Numbered from the stretch's first letter, positions 50,150-59,599 are shown. The stretch: DNA of 64,000 bases from Actinocatenispora thailandica (GCF_016865425.1 NZ_AP023355.1:3098198-3162197); one strand, 5' to 3'. Notes: generated by a model not told the origin, from the letters alone. Translations and numbers: made by a program.

Positions 50150-50776
50150 ATGGCGCGCCGGTCGGTGTCGACCTCATCGGTCGCGGCCGGTACGGGTCAG
50201 GTCGTGTCGCACCGGGTCTTCACGCTGCCGAACCTGGTCAGCCTGATCCGGCTCGCGGGTGTGCCGCTGTTCGTCTACCTCCTGCTGGTCGCGCACGAGA
50301 CGATCGCCGCGCTGGTGGTCCTGGCGGTCGGCGCCTCGACCGACTGGGTCGACGGCCAGCTGGCGCGCCGGCTCAACCAGGTCACCCGCCTCGGCCAGCT
50401 GCTGGATCCGATCACCGACCGGGCGTACATCGTCGTCACGGTGCTCGCCCTGACGGTCTCCGGCGCGGTGCCGTGGCAGCTGACCGCGGTGCTGGTCGCC
50501 CGGGAGGCGGTGGTGGCACTGTCCATCCCGGTGCTCTGGTACCACGGGTACCAGTCGCTGCAGGTGCACTACCTGGGCAAGACGGCGACGTTCGTGTTGA
50601 TGTTCTCGTTCCCGGTACTGCTGCTCGCCACGGTCGGCGGGGTCGTGCAGGCGGTCGCGTTGCCGGTGGGTTGGGCGCTGGCGCTGTGGGGCGCGGCGCT
50701 GTACTGGTACGCCGGGGTGCTGTACCTGATCCAGGCGGCGCAGGTGGTGCGCGCGGCGAGGCGGAGCCTGCGGTGA
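50150..50776 (+). CDS. CDP-alcohol phosphatidyltransferase family protein
   Basis: 208 residues and about five or six membrane helices. The complete family signature D-x2-DG-x2-AR-x8-G-x3-D-x3-D is present (DWVDGQLARRLNQV, then GQLLDPITD). It transfers a phosphatidyl group from CDP-diacylglycerol to an alcohol. The position before DUF881-sbp-DUF881-gcvH-garA matches mycobacterial Rv1822 (called pgsA2). Phosphatidylglycerophosphate or cardiolipin synthesis is likely, but the alcohol substrate is not decided by sequence. A GTGA overlap couples it to the next gene. Confidence 0.9.
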   Translation: MARRSVSTSSVAAGTGQVVSHRVFTLPNLVSLIRLAGVPLFVYLLLVAHETIAALVVLAVGASTDWVDGQLARRLNQVTRLGQLLDPITDRAYIVVTVLALTVSGAVPWQLTAVLVAREAVVALSIPVLWYHGYQSLQVHYLGKTATFVLMFSFPVLLLATVGGVVQAVALPVGWALALWGAALYWYAGVLYLIQAAQVVRAARRSLR

Positions 50777-51720
50777 GCGACGCGGTGGAGCCGCCGAAGG
50801 GCGAACCGTCCGGGCCGGGCCCGACCGGCAAGACGTGGGGCAAGGCGTTCGGTGCCGACCTGCTCGCCCGGCTGTACGAGACCTCGCTGGAGCCGGGTTA
50901 TGCGGCGGCGGCGGAGAAGCGGCGCCGGGAGGGGCCGCAGCGTCCGTCGGCGCGACGGCTGGGCAAGGCCGGTACGGCGGCGATGGCGCTGCTGTTCGGG
51001 GTGCTGGTGGCGGTGACCTACCGGCATGCGGTGGCCGCGGAGCCGGAGTCGCATCGCACCCACGACCAGCTCGTTGGTGCGGTGAAGAGCCAGCGCGCGG
51101 AGACGGATGCGTTGCAGCGGCGGGCGGATCGGCTGCGGGAGCAGGTGTCGAACCAGCGCGACCAGGCGCTGTCGCTGGCCGGTGGCGACGAGGCCGCCCG
51201 GTTGCACGCCTTGGAGGCGGCGAACGGCCTGGACCGGGTGCGGGGGCCGGGGCTGACGGTGACGTTGACCGATGCGCCGCCGCCGAAGGATCCGGTGACC
51301 GGCAAGGAGAGTTCGGAGAACCTGGGTCGGGTGCTGGATGTGGACATCCAGGAGGTGGTGAACGAGCTGTGGCGCGATGGGGCGGAGGCGGTGGCCATCG
51401 ACGGGCAGCGGTTGGGTGCCACCTCGACGATCCGCACCGCGGGGGAGGCGATTCTGGTGGACTTCCGACCGGTGAGCAGCCCGTACAAGATCACGGTGAT
51501 CGGGCCGGGGTCGATGGGTGACCGGTTCGGGTCGTCGGCGACGGATGCGCGGTACGAGGGGTTCGTGAAGCGGTATCAGATGGGGTTCTCGGTGCAGCGC
51601 TCGGCGCGGTTGACCCTGCCGGCGGCGGCCGACCAGCAGTTGCGGTACGCGCATCCGGTGCGCCCGGGTGCTTCGGTGTCGCCGTCGACGTCGGCGTCGG
51701 GTTCCGGGGGTGGCCGATGA
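50773..51720 (+). CDS. DUF881 membrane protein, first copy
   Basis: 315 residues. A cytoplasmic N-terminus of about 65 residues, one transmembrane helix (AAMALLFGVLVAVTYRHAV), a coiled coil (VKSQRAETDALQRRADRLREQVSNQRDQ), then the extracytoplasmic DUF881 domain (VRGPGLTVTLTDAP, DIQEVVNELWRDGAEAVAIDGQRLGATSTIRTAGEAILVD, SSPYKITVIG). DUF881 proteins flank Sbp in actinobacteria and Firmicutes near division genes. The function is unproven; a cell-envelope or division role is suspected. The C-terminal Ser/Gly tail is low complexity. Confidence 0.88.
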   Translation: MSDAVEPPKGEPSGPGPTGKTWGKAFGADLLARLYETSLEPGYAAAAEKRRREGPQRPSARRLGKAGTAAMALLFGVLVAVTYRHAVAAEPESHRTHDQLVGAVKSQRAETDALQRRADRLREQVSNQRDQALSLAGGDEAARLHALEAANGLDRVRGPGLTVTLTDAPPPKDPVTGKESSENLGRVLDVDIQEVVNELWRDGAEAVAIDGQRLGATSTIRTAGEAILVDFRPVSSPYKITVIGPGSMGDRFGSSATDARYEGFVKRYQMGFSVQRSARLTLPAAADQQLRYAHPVRPGASVSPSTSASGSGGGR

Positions 51721-52049
51721 TCGCGTTGGTCGCGCTGGTGATCGGGGTGGTCGTCGGGTTCGCGCTGGAGCCGACGGTGCCGACCGGGCTGCAAGCGTAC
51801 CTGCCGATCGCGGTGGTGGCGGCGCTGGACGCGGTCACCGGCGGGGTGCGGGCGTGGCTGCGCAAGGAGTTCAACGACAAGCAGTTCGTCATCTCGTTCG
51901 TGTCGAACGTGCTGGTGGCGGCGCTGATGGTGTACCTGGGTGACAAGTTGGGCGTGGGCGCGCAGTTGTCGACGGGTGTGGTGGTGGTGTTGGGGATGCG
52001 CATCTTCGCGAACGTGGCGGCGATCCGGCAGACGTTGTTCAAGGCGTGA
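51717..52049 (+). CDS. sbp: Small basic protein Sbp (DUF1290)
   Basis: 110 residues with three hydrophobic segments: IALVALVIGVVVGFALEP, AYLPIAVVAALDAVTGGVRAWL and VISFVSNVLVAALMVYLGDKLGVG. The middle DAVTGGVRA motif and the end IFANVAAIRQTLF are typical of the Sbp/YlxW-associated DUF1290 family. It lies between the two DUF881 genes with four-base or shorter overlaps on both sides. The function is unknown, probably envelope-linked. Confidence 0.9.
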   Translation: MIALVALVIGVVVGFALEPTVPTGLQAYLPIAVVAALDAVTGGVRAWLRKEFNDKQFVISFVSNVLVAALMVYLGDKLGVGAQLSTGVVVVLGMRIFANVAAIRQTLFKA

Positions 52050-53032
52050 TGATGGCCAAGCACGAGGAACCGATCGATCCCGACGCGGAGCCCGCGGAGG
52101 TCGGGCGCCGGCCGGAGGCGGGGCGCCCGTCGCCGTCTGCCGGGTCCTCCGACCGTCCGGAGGACCCGGCGGACCCGGAGGCGGGCGCGACCCCGGAAGG
52201 CAACGCTGGGGACGCGGCGGAGTCCGGGGCCGAGGGGCCCATGCGGGCCGAGGCCGGGGACGACGGGCCGGCCGGCGGTGCCGCGGTGCGGGCGGGTGGT
52301 GCGGAGGAGTTGCCGTCGGTGCGGTGGTGGACGCACCGGTTGCCGCGCCGGTCGGCGGCGTTGATCGGGGTGCTGGTGGCGTTGCTGGGGTTCGCGCTGG
52401 CGGTGCAGGTCAACAGCAACGATTCCGATCAGGCGCTGGCGGGGGCGCGGCAGGAGGATCTGGTACGGATCTTGGACACGCTGGATTCGCGCAAGGAGCG
52501 GTTGCAGCAGGAGATCGCGTCGTTGAACTCGCAGCGGCAGCAGATCTCGTCCACCGAGCAGGGCCGGGCGGAGGCGTTGAAGGAGGCCCGGCAGCGCGCG
52601 GATGATCTGGGCATTCTAGCCGGTACGTTGCCGGCGGAGGGGCCGGGGTTGTCGGTGGTGTTCGCCGCCGGCAAGGACGGCGTGGGGGCGAGCGTGCTGC
52701 TGGATGCGGTGGAGGAGTTGCGGGGGGCCGGCGCGGAGGCGATGCAGGTGGCGGGGTCGTCCGGTGCCGGGGTGCGGATCGTGGCGTCGACGTCGTTCGT
52801 GGATGCCTCGGGTGGTGCGGTGGCGGTGGACGGGAACCGGTTGTCGGCGCCGTTGACGTTGTCGGTGATCGGGGACGGTTCGACGATGCAGGCGGCGTTG
52901 AACATCCCTGGCGGGGTGGTGGACACGGTGCGGCAGGCGGGTGGTCGGGTGAGCGTGCGGCAGCCGTCGGTGGTGCGAGTGTCGGTGACCCGGTCGGCGG
53001 CTGCGCCGCGGTATGCCCGCCCGGTGTCGTAG
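52049..53032 (+). CDS. DUF881 membrane protein, second copy
   Basis: 327 residues. An acidic, low-complexity cytoplasmic region of about 95 residues (Pro/Glu/Ala rich), one transmembrane helix (SAALIGVLVALLGFALAVQVNS), a coiled coil (DSRKERLQQEIASLNSQRQQI) and a DUF881 domain (PAEGPGLSVVFAAG, LLDAVEELRGAGAEAMQV, VASTSFVDASGGAVAVDGNRLSAPLTLSVIGDG). It is a distant paralogue of the first copy and follows sbp directly. An earlier GTG (52046) or later ATG (52052) could also start it. The two copies probably form a heteromer with Sbp. Confidence 0.85.
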   Translation: MMAKHEEPIDPDAEPAEVGRRPEAGRPSPSAGSSDRPEDPADPEAGATPEGNAGDAAESGAEGPMRAEAGDDGPAGGAAVRAGGAEELPSVRWWTHRLPRRSAALIGVLVALLGFALAVQVNSNDSDQALAGARQEDLVRILDTLDSRKERLQQEIASLNSQRQQISSTEQGRAEALKEARQRADDLGILAGTLPAEGPGLSVVFAAGKDGVGASVLLDAVEELRGAGAEAMQVAGSSGAGVRIVASTSFVDASGGAVAVDGNRLSAPLTLSVIGDGSTMQAALNIPGGVVDTVRQAGGRVSVRQPSVVRVSVTRSAAAPRYARPVS

Positions 53033-53133
53033 CCGCTGGTTGTCGTACATTGGCGGGGTTCGCCGGTGGATGCTGGCGGTGGGGTGGCCCGGTTGCCGCG
53101 GCTGCGGCTTTGGTGCATTGAGAGGACACAGCG

Positions 53134-53514
53134 GTGATTCCCGACGATCTGCGGTACACGGCGGAGCACGAGTGGGTGCGGGCTTCGGGCGACTCGGTGC
53201 GGGTGGGTATCACGCACTTCGCGCAGGACTCGCTGGGTGATGTGGTGTTCGTGGAGTTGCCGGAGGCGGGCACGGCGGTGTCGGCCGGGCAGGCGGTGGG
53301 TGAGATCGAGTCGACCAAGAGCGTCTCGGATGTGTACTCGCCGGTGTCGGGGACGGTGACGGCGCGCAACGAGGCGTTGGGGGATTCGCCGGACCTGATC
53401 AACCGTGAGCCGTACGGCGAGGGTTGGATGCTGGAGATCGAGGTGTCGGATTCGGCGGAGCTGGACGGGCTGCTGGATGCGGCGGCGTACCGGAAGGTCA
53501 CCGGCGAAGGCTGA
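53134..53514 (+). CDS. gcvH: Glycine cleavage system H protein
   Basis: 126 residues. A lipoyl-carrier fold: LRYTAEHEWVRASGDSVRVGITHFAQDSLGDVVFVELPEAG, with the lipoylated Lys in GEIESTKSVSDVYSPVSG, and INREPYGEGWMLEIEV. It shuttles the aminomethyl group between GcvP and GcvT. A GTG start. gcvP is 3 kb downstream behind a glycine riboswitch; gcvT is not in the window. garA follows. Confidence 0.96.
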   Translation: MIPDDLRYTAEHEWVRASGDSVRVGITHFAQDSLGDVVFVELPEAGTAVSAGQAVGEIESTKSVSDVYSPVSGTVTARNEALGDSPDLINREPYGEGWMLEIEVSDSAELDGLLDAAAYRKVTGEG

Positions 53515-53645
53515 GGTGCCGCGGGTGCCGGGCCGCGCGTAGTGTTGGGGCTGCTGGTTGGTTCCGGCGTGGGTCGGGTCCGTCCGGTGCAGGCGGTGGC
53601 TGGTTGCGGGGCCACCGAGGATCGCGATGGTCTTGAGGTGGTCCG

Positions 53646-54089
53646 ATGACCCGGCCCGACGACGAGTTTCCCCCGCTCGACGTCACCTCGACGTTGAACA
53701 TCGGCGCGCTGGAGGACATGCTCGACAGCGCGGTCGAGGCCGAGGTGGTGCCGACTCGGTTGGCGCGGTCGTTGCCGCCGGGGACGGCGCTGCTGGTGGT
53801 GCGGCGGGGGCCGAACGCGGGTGCGCGGTTCCTGCTGGATCATGATGTGACGACCAGTGGTCGTCATCCGGACAGCGACATCTTCCTCGACGATGTGACG
53901 GTGTCTCGTCGGCATGCGGAGTTCCACCGGGAGGCCGGTGTGTTCGCGGTGCGCGATGTGGGCAGTTTGAACGGGACGTATGTCAACCGGGAGCGGGTCG
54001 AGACGGCTACCCTGAGCAATGGCGATGAGGTACAGATCGGTAAGTTCCGGTTGGTTCTGATCGCCGGTCCGAGGGCGGACGACGCGTAG
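53646..54089 (+). CDS. garA: FHA-domain regulator GarA/OdhI
   Basis: 147 residues. An N-terminal phospho-acceptor region (FPPLDVTSTLNIGALEDML) replaces the ETTS motif of mycobacterial GarA with DVTST; the Thr/Ser cluster suggests kinase targeting. The FHA domain (residues about 50-140) contains GRHPDSDIFLDDVTVSRRHAEF and VGSLNGTYVNRERV. Unphosphorylated GarA binds and inhibits 2-oxoglutarate dehydrogenase and glutamate dehydrogenase; phosphorylation by Ser/Thr kinases relieves this. The position after gcvH and before the MerR gene is the conserved one. Confidence 0.92.
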   Translation: MTRPDDEFPPLDVTSTLNIGALEDMLDSAVEAEVVPTRLARSLPPGTALLVVRRGPNAGARFLLDHDVTTSGRHPDSDIFLDDVTVSRRHAEFHREAGVFAVRDVGSLNGTYVNRERVETATLSNGDEVQIGKFRLVLIAGPRADDA

Positions 54090-54097
54090 GGGGCGCA

Positions 54098-54847
54098 GTG
54101 GCCGGGTCCGAGGGCTCGTCGGCGCGGGTGTCCGATGGGGCGCGTGCGGCGATGAGCATCGGTGAGGTGCTTGCTCATCTTCGGGGTGAGTTCCCGGACA
54201 CGACGATTTCGAAGTTGCGGTTCCTGGAGTCCGAGGGGCTGGTGGAGCCGGAGCGGACGCCGTCGGGTTACCGGAAGTATTCGTGGGACGACGTGTCCCG
54301 GTTGACCTACATCCTGACTGCGCAGCGTGATCACTATCTGCCGTTGCGGGTGATCCGGGAGCAGTTGGCGGCGATGGACGAGGGGCGGCTGCCGCCGGGT
54401 GGCGCGGTGGTGTCGCGGCCGCCGTTGGTGGCGGTGGAGCAGTTGCCGACGGCGCGGGACTTTCGGCCGGCGTCGGTGGAGGTGCGGCTGTCTCGGGCGG
54501 AGGTGGCCGACCAGGCGGGGATCGACGACGCGCAGCTGCGGGAGTTGGAGCAGTTCGGGTTGGTGTCGGCGCGGTCGGGTTACTACGACGCCGACGCGTT
54601 GGAGATCGCGAAGGTCGTCGGGCTGCTGGCGCGGTTCGGTGTGCAGGCGCGGCATCTGCGGGCGTACCGGTCGGCTGCCGATCGGGAGATCGGGTTGTTC
54701 GAGCAGGTGGTTGCTCCGCTTGCGCGGCAACGGAATCCGCAGGCGAGGGCGGCTGCGGCGGAGACGGTGCGGGAGTTGGCGGCGTTGTCGTTGCGGCTGC
54801 ATGCGGCGTTGGTGCAGGCGGGGTTGCGCGGCTCGGTGGGTGGGTGA
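54098..54847 (+). CDS. ftsR: MerR-family regulator FtsR
   Basis: 249 residues. The N-terminal MerR winged helix is MSIGEVLAHLRGEFPDTTISKLRFLESEGLVEPERTPSGYRKYSWDDVSRLTYILTAQ, with FR-like LPLRVIREQL. A second helix-turn-helix-like region (VRLSRAEVADQAGIDDAQLRELEQFGLV) follows, the organisation seen in Rv1828 and in the Corynebacterium FtsR that activates ftsZ. It starts eight bases after garA. A role in division control is expected from orthology. The region upstream of the MerR domain (20 residues) is not conserved. Confidence 0.9.
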   Translation: MAGSEGSSARVSDGARAAMSIGEVLAHLRGEFPDTTISKLRFLESEGLVEPERTPSGYRKYSWDDVSRLTYILTAQRDHYLPLRVIREQLAAMDEGRLPPGGAVVSRPPLVAVEQLPTARDFRPASVEVRLSRAEVADQAGIDDAQLRELEQFGLVSARSGYYDADALEIAKVVGLLARFGVQARHLRAYRSAADREIGLFEQVVAPLARQRNPQARAAAAETVRELAALSLRLHAALVQAGLRGSVGG

Positions 54848-55068
54848 CCGATCAGCCTGTTGGGGCCTGTTCGTGGCGGGTTGGGGCCGTTGGGGCGGGG
54901 CCGGACGGTGACCGGGTTCGGCGTGTACCGTGCTAGGGAGACGCGGGATTTCCCTGTTCGTTGGCTGCCCGGTCCGAGAGCGTGGCGTTGACGGATGCGC
55001 GCGGTGGCGTTGGTGTCGGTCCCGGTTGGCCGTGCGGGTGGGGACGTCCGGGAACGACGGAGGCGGCG

Positions 55069-55533
55069 GTGCAGGAGCTCAGCGTGGTGGGTGTCCGGGT
55101 GGAGTTGCCGGGTAACCAACCGATCGTGCTACTGAAAGAGGCTTCGGGGGATCGGTATCTGCCGATCTGGATCGGTGCTGTGGAGGCGACGGCGATCGCT
55201 TTCGAGCAGCAGGGGGTGAAGCCGGCTCGGCCGCTGACGCACGATCTGCTGCGGGATGTGTTGACGGCGCTGGGTTCTCCGTTGCAGTTGGTGGAGATCA
55301 CCGAGTTGAAGGACACGGTGTTCTATGCCGAGTTGGTGATCGGTGACGGGGTGCGGGTGTCGGCTCGGCCGTCGGATGCGATCGCGTTGGCGTTGCGGGT
55401 GGGCGCGACGATCCAGTGTTCGGAGCAGGTGCTGGATGCGGTGGGCATCGTGATTCCGGACGAGCAGGAGGACGAGGTCGAGCGGTTCCGCGAGTTTCTC
55501 GATCAGGTGAGCCCGGAGGATTTCGCCGGCTGA
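55069..55533 (+). CDS. Bifunctional nuclease family protein (DUF151)
   Basis: 154 residues. The DUF151/BFN fold: ELSVVGVRVELPGNQPIVLLKEASGDRYLPIWIGAVEATAIAFEQQG, RPLTHDLLRDVLTALG, FYAELVIGDGVRVSARPSDAIALALRVGA, and an acidic C-terminal tail. Homologues show DNase/RNase activity in plants and a structure in Thermotoga; the bacterial role is unknown. The GTG at 55069 follows GGAGG; it matches Rv1829. It sits between the two MerR genes. Confidence 0.9.
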   Translation: MQELSVVGVRVELPGNQPIVLLKEASGDRYLPIWIGAVEATAIAFEQQGVKPARPLTHDLLRDVLTALGSPLQLVEITELKDTVFYAELVIGDGVRVSARPSDAIALALRVGATIQCSEQVLDAVGIVIPDEQEDEVERFREFLDQVSPEDFAG

Positions 55534-55761
55534 GGCGGCGGTGGTTGTTACGATGCCGCGCCGCCGGCTGGTCGGTGGGTGTTGTCGGCGTGTCGCGTCG
55601 TCGGGCGGCCGGCTGGCCTCAACCAGCGGTATAGGGTTCGGGTTGTCGCGGGTTCTGGTAGCTGGTTGACCCCGCGCCGCGGTGTTTCTACCGTCGAGGG
55701 TGGCGCGACGCTTCGTGGTCGGGCCGGTGCGCCCGGCAGTGTGGTGCGGGGAGGTTGTCAC

Positions 55762-56349
55762 ATGGACGAGCGGCGATCCGGGGAGCATGCGGCCGATGGT
55801 GGCGTGGCCCAGGGTGTGTTGTTCGGGTCCGTGGACGGCTCGCTGGACGGTGATGATGTCGGCTATCGGGGCGTGACCGCCTGCCATGCGGCGGGGATCA
55901 GTTACCGGCAGTTGGATTACTGGGCGCGGACGGGCCTGGTGGTGCCGAGTGTGCGGCCGGCGGCGGGTTCGGGCAGTCAGCGGCTGTACTCGTTTCGCGA
56001 CATCGTGGTGTTGAAGGTCGTCAAGCGGCTGCTGGATGCGGGTGTGTCGTTGCAGAACATCCGGAAGGCGATCGATCAGTTGCGCTCGCGTGGGGTGGGC
56101 GATCTGGCGCAGATCACGCTGATTTCCGATGGTACGACGGTGTATGAGTGCCGTTCGCCGGAGGAGGTGGTCGATCTGTTGCAGGGCGGCCAGGGTGTGT
56201 TCGGGATCGCGATCGGTGGTGCGTTCTCGGAGATTCGCGGGTCGCTTGCGGCGTTGCCGGCGGAGCCGGCGGCCGGGGTGGACGTGCCGGTGTCGGCGGC
56301 GGGTGACGAGTTGGCCGCGCGGCGTGCGGCTCGGCGGCACGCGGGCTGA
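55762..56349 (+). CDS. MerR-family regulator, Rv1830/ResR-like
   Basis: 195 residues. A MerR helix-turn-helix: YRGVTACHAAGISYRQLDYWARTGLVVPSVRPAAGSGSQRLYSFRDIVVLKVVKRLLDAGVSLQNIRKAIDQL. An effector-like region follows (DLAQITLISDGTTVYECRSPEEVVDLLQGGQGVFGIAIGGAFSEI). It matches the order and features of mycobacterial Rv1830 (ResR), linked to growth recovery through whiB2/whiA control. GGGGAGG at about 55748 precedes the ATG. The ligand is unknown. Its C-terminal end is 66 bases before the riboswitch. Confidence 0.88.
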   Translation: MDERRSGEHAADGGVAQGVLFGSVDGSLDGDDVGYRGVTACHAAGISYRQLDYWARTGLVVPSVRPAAGSGSQRLYSFRDIVVLKVVKRLLDAGVSLQNIRKAIDQLRSRGVGDLAQITLISDGTTVYECRSPEEVVDLLQGGQGVFGIAIGGAFSEIRGSLAALPAEPAAGVDVPVSAAGDELAARRAARRHAG

Positions 56350-56414
56350 GCTGCGGCGGGTGTGGCGGGCCGGTCGGCTGACACCGCTGGTACGGTTCAA
56401 GGAAGCTGTTGACC

Positions 56415-56602
56415 CGTGTGGGAGAGACCGCCCGGCCGGTTGGTCGGGGGCGCCGAAGGGGCAATTCCTCCCCGGAACCTCTCAGGCAAAAGGACCGCTC
56501 GGGTAGGCGTCTCTGGAGAGTAGGTGGCTGTTGGCCGCCTCACCGACGGGGTAAGTCCGCGATGCGGGTGAAGCTCTCAGGTTTCGTGGACAGAGGGGGA
56601 GG
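56415..56602 (+). ncRNA. Tandem glycine riboswitch upstream of gcvP
   Basis: Two glycine aptamers in series. Aptamer one (about 56416-56520) has GGGAGAGACC, CGCCGAAGGGGCAA, the hallmark CCTCTCAGGCAAAAGGACCG and the closing TCTCTGGAGAG. Aptamer two (about 56521-56602) has TCACCGACGGGGTAAG, AAGCTCTCAGGTTTCGTGG and ACAGAGGGGG. The conserved CTCTCAGG cores at 56479-56486 and 56573-56580 are the glycine-binding regions. High glycine is expected to raise gcvP expression. The gap from aptamer two to the gcvP ATG is about 50 bases. Confidence 0.93.
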
Positions 56603-56652
56603 ACGCTGGCGCGGGCGTGTGCCCGCATGGTGGCGACCTCCTGGAGATCGTG

Positions 56653-59558
56653 ATGACCGATCGGGCACCGGCGCAACGCGGCCCGCAGATCGACGAGACC
56701 GCTGGTTTGGGCGGGGTGGCGGCGGTGCCGTTCGCGGCCCGGCACATCGGTCCGGGCCTGGCCGAGCAGCAGCGGATGTTGGCCGAGGTGGGGTACTCCT
56801 CGGTGGCGGAGCTGCTGGCTGCGGCGATGCCGGAGACGATCCTGACCCGGCAGGCGTTGAAGCTGCCGCCGGCGGCTGGTGAGGCGGAGGTGACCGGCGA
56901 GCTGCGCCGGTTGGCGGATGCGAACCGCACCATGGTGCAGATGATCGGTCTGGGCTACTACGGCACGCACACGCCGGCGGTGGTGTTGCGCAACGTGCTG
57001 GAGAACCCTGCGTGGTACACGGCGTACACGCCGTACCAGCCGGAGATCAGTCAGGGCCGGCTGGAGGCGCTGCTGAACTTCCAGACGGTCGTCGAGGACC
57101 TGACCGGGTTGGCGGTGGCGGGCGCGTCGCTGCTGGACGAGGGTACGGCGGCGGCGGAGGCGATGACGCTGGCCCGCCGGGCGAACAAGAAGTCCTCCTC
57201 GCCGGTGTTCCTGGTGGATGCCGACGTGTTCCCGCAGACCCTCGCGGTGTTGCGGACCCGGGCGTTGCCGCTGGGGATCGAGGTGCGGGTGGCGGACCTG
57301 TCGGCGGGGCTGCCGGACGGGGAGTTCTTCGGCCTGCTCACGCAGTACCCGGGTGCGTCGGGCCGGGTGGTCGACCAGGAGTCGCTGTTCGCCGCGGCGC
57401 ACGAGCGCGGCGCGCTGGTGACGGTGGCGGCGGATCTGCTGGGGTTGTGCCTGCTGCGCCCGCCGGGTTCGGTCGGCGCGGACGTGGTGGTCGGGTCGGC
57501 GCAGCGGTTCGGGGTGCCGATGGGGTTCGGTGGTCCGCATGCCGGGTTCATGTCGGTACGCAAGGGTCTGGAGCGGATGCTGCCGGGCCGGCTGGTGGGT
57601 GTCAGCAAGGACGCCGACGGGGCGGTGGCGTACCGGTTGGCGCTGCAGACCCGGGAGCAGCACATCCGCCGGGAGAAGGCGACGAGCAACATCTGCACCG
57701 CGCAAGTGCTGCTGGCGGTGATGGCCAGCATGTACGCGGTGTACCACGGGCCGGACGGGTTGCGGCGCATCGCGGCGCGCACGCACCGGCTGGCGACGAT
57801 CCTCGCGGCCGGGTTGCGTACCGGTGGGGTCGAGGTGGTGCACGAGGCGTTCTTCGACACGGTGTCGGCGCGGGTGCCGGGCGGCGCGGCGCAGGTGGTG
57901 GCGGCGGCCCGGGATGCGGGGATCAACCTGCGGCTGGTGGATGCCGACACGGTCGGGATCGCCTGTGACGAGACGACGGGTGACGGGGATCTGCTGGCGG
58001 TGTGGCGGGCGTTCGGGATCGCCGTGCCGTCGATCAGCGAGGTGGATGCGGCGTGCGTGGAGCCGCTGCCGAGTTCGCTGCTGCGGGACGTGGACTACCT
58101 GGCGCATCCGGTGTTCTCGGCGCACCGGTCGGAGACGGCGATGCTGCGCTACCTGCGGGATCTGGCGGACAAGGACTACGCGCTGGATCGCGGGATGATC
58201 CCGCTGGGTTCGTGCACGATGAAGTTGAACGCCACCACCGAGATGGAGCCGATCACCTGGCCGGAGTTCGCGGCGATCCACCCGTTCGCGCCGGCCGACC
58301 AGGCGGAGGGGTACCGGTCGCTGATCGACGACCTGTGCCGGTGGTTGGCGGAGGTGACCGGTTACGACGCGGTGAGCCTGCAGCCCAACGCCGGCAGCCA
58401 GGGTGAGCTGGCGGGGCTGCTTGCGATCCACGGCTACCACCAGGCGCGCGGGCAGCAGCAGCGAGACGTGTGCCTGATCCCGTCGTCGGCGCACGGCACG
58501 AACGCGGCATCGGCGGTGATGGCCGGGATGCGGGTGGTCGTCGTCGGCTGTGACGACCAGGGCAACGTGGATCTGGCCGATCTGGACGCGAAGATCGCCG
58601 CGCACGCCGACACCCTCGCCGCGATCATGGTGACCTACCCGTCGACGCACGGGGTGTACGAGCAGCAGATCGCGCAGCTGTGCGGCAAGGTGCACGATGC
58701 GGGCGGCCAGGTGTACGTGGACGGGGCGAACCTCAACGCGTTGCTCGGGTTTGCCAAGCCGGGCCAGTTCGGTGCGGACGTGTCGCATCTGAACCTGCAC
58801 AAGACGTTCTGCATCCCGCATGGTGGTGGCGGGCCGGGGTGGGTCCGGTGGCGGCGCGGGCGCATCTGGCGCCGTACCTGCCGGGGCATCCGATGCTGGA
58901 CGGGGCCGACACGCAGCGGCCGACGGTGTCGGCGGCGCCGTACGGGTCGGCGGGGATCCTGCCGATCTCCTGGGCGTACCTGCGGCTGATGGGTCCGGAC
59001 GGGCTGGCCGCGGCGACGGGTGCGGCGGTGCTGGCGGCGAACTACCTGGCGGCCCGGCTGCGGCCGCACTTCCCGGTGCTGTACGCGGGGGCGAACGGGC
59101 TGGTGGCACACGAGTGCATCGTGGATCTGCGGCCGTTGACGAAGGCGTCCGGGATCAGCGTCGACGACGTGGCGAAGCGGTTGATCGACTACGGGTTCCA
59201 CGCGCCGACGATGTCGTTCCCGGTGGCCGGCACGCTGATGGTGGAGCCGACCGAGAGCGAGGATCTGGCGGAGCTGGACCGGTTCGCCGAGGCGATGATC
59301 GCGATTCGCGGCGAGATCGCCAAGGTCGAGTCGGGCGAGTGGTCGGCGGAGGACAACCCGCTGGTCAATGCGCCGCACACGGCGCGGATGCTGACCGCCG
59401 ACGAGTGGCCGCACAAGTATTCGCGGCAGGAGGCCGGCTACCCGAACGGCAACGGGGCCCGGCAGAAGTACTGGTCGCCGGTGCGCCGGATCGACGGTGC
59501 GTTCGGTGACCGTAACCTGGTGTGTTCGTGTCCGTCGCCGGAGGCGTTCGCGGACTGA
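56653..59558 (+). pseudogene. gcvP: Glycine dehydrogenase (P protein), one-base frameshift
   Basis: The two halves of glycine decarboxylase are intact but split. Residues 1 to about 728 hold [49 protein letters not shown] and the PLP site [18 protein letters not shown] (Lys717). Right after this glycine run the frame is lost. The continuation one frame back reads [19 protein letters not shown] on to [13 protein letters not shown] and ends SPEAFAD. One G added to the four-G run at 58836-58839 restores PGVGPV and 968 residues. All active residues are intact. The ATG at 56653 follows TGGAG; a GTG at 56617 is also in frame. It is controlled by the glycine riboswitch. An assembly error is the likely cause. 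Confidence 0.9.
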
Positions 59559-59563
59559 GCCGT

Positions 59564-59599
59564 GCGGGCCGCCGTCTGGCCCGCCGGAGCGTTCGGCGG
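59564..59599. terminator. Paired hairpins between gcvP and DUF5999 gene
   Basis: GCGGGCC / GGCCCGC (59564-59570 with 59578-59584) and CCGCCG / CGGCGG (59581-59586 with 59594-59599) overlap in the 42-bp gap between the convergent genes. They may act as alternative terminators. Confidence 0.5.
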
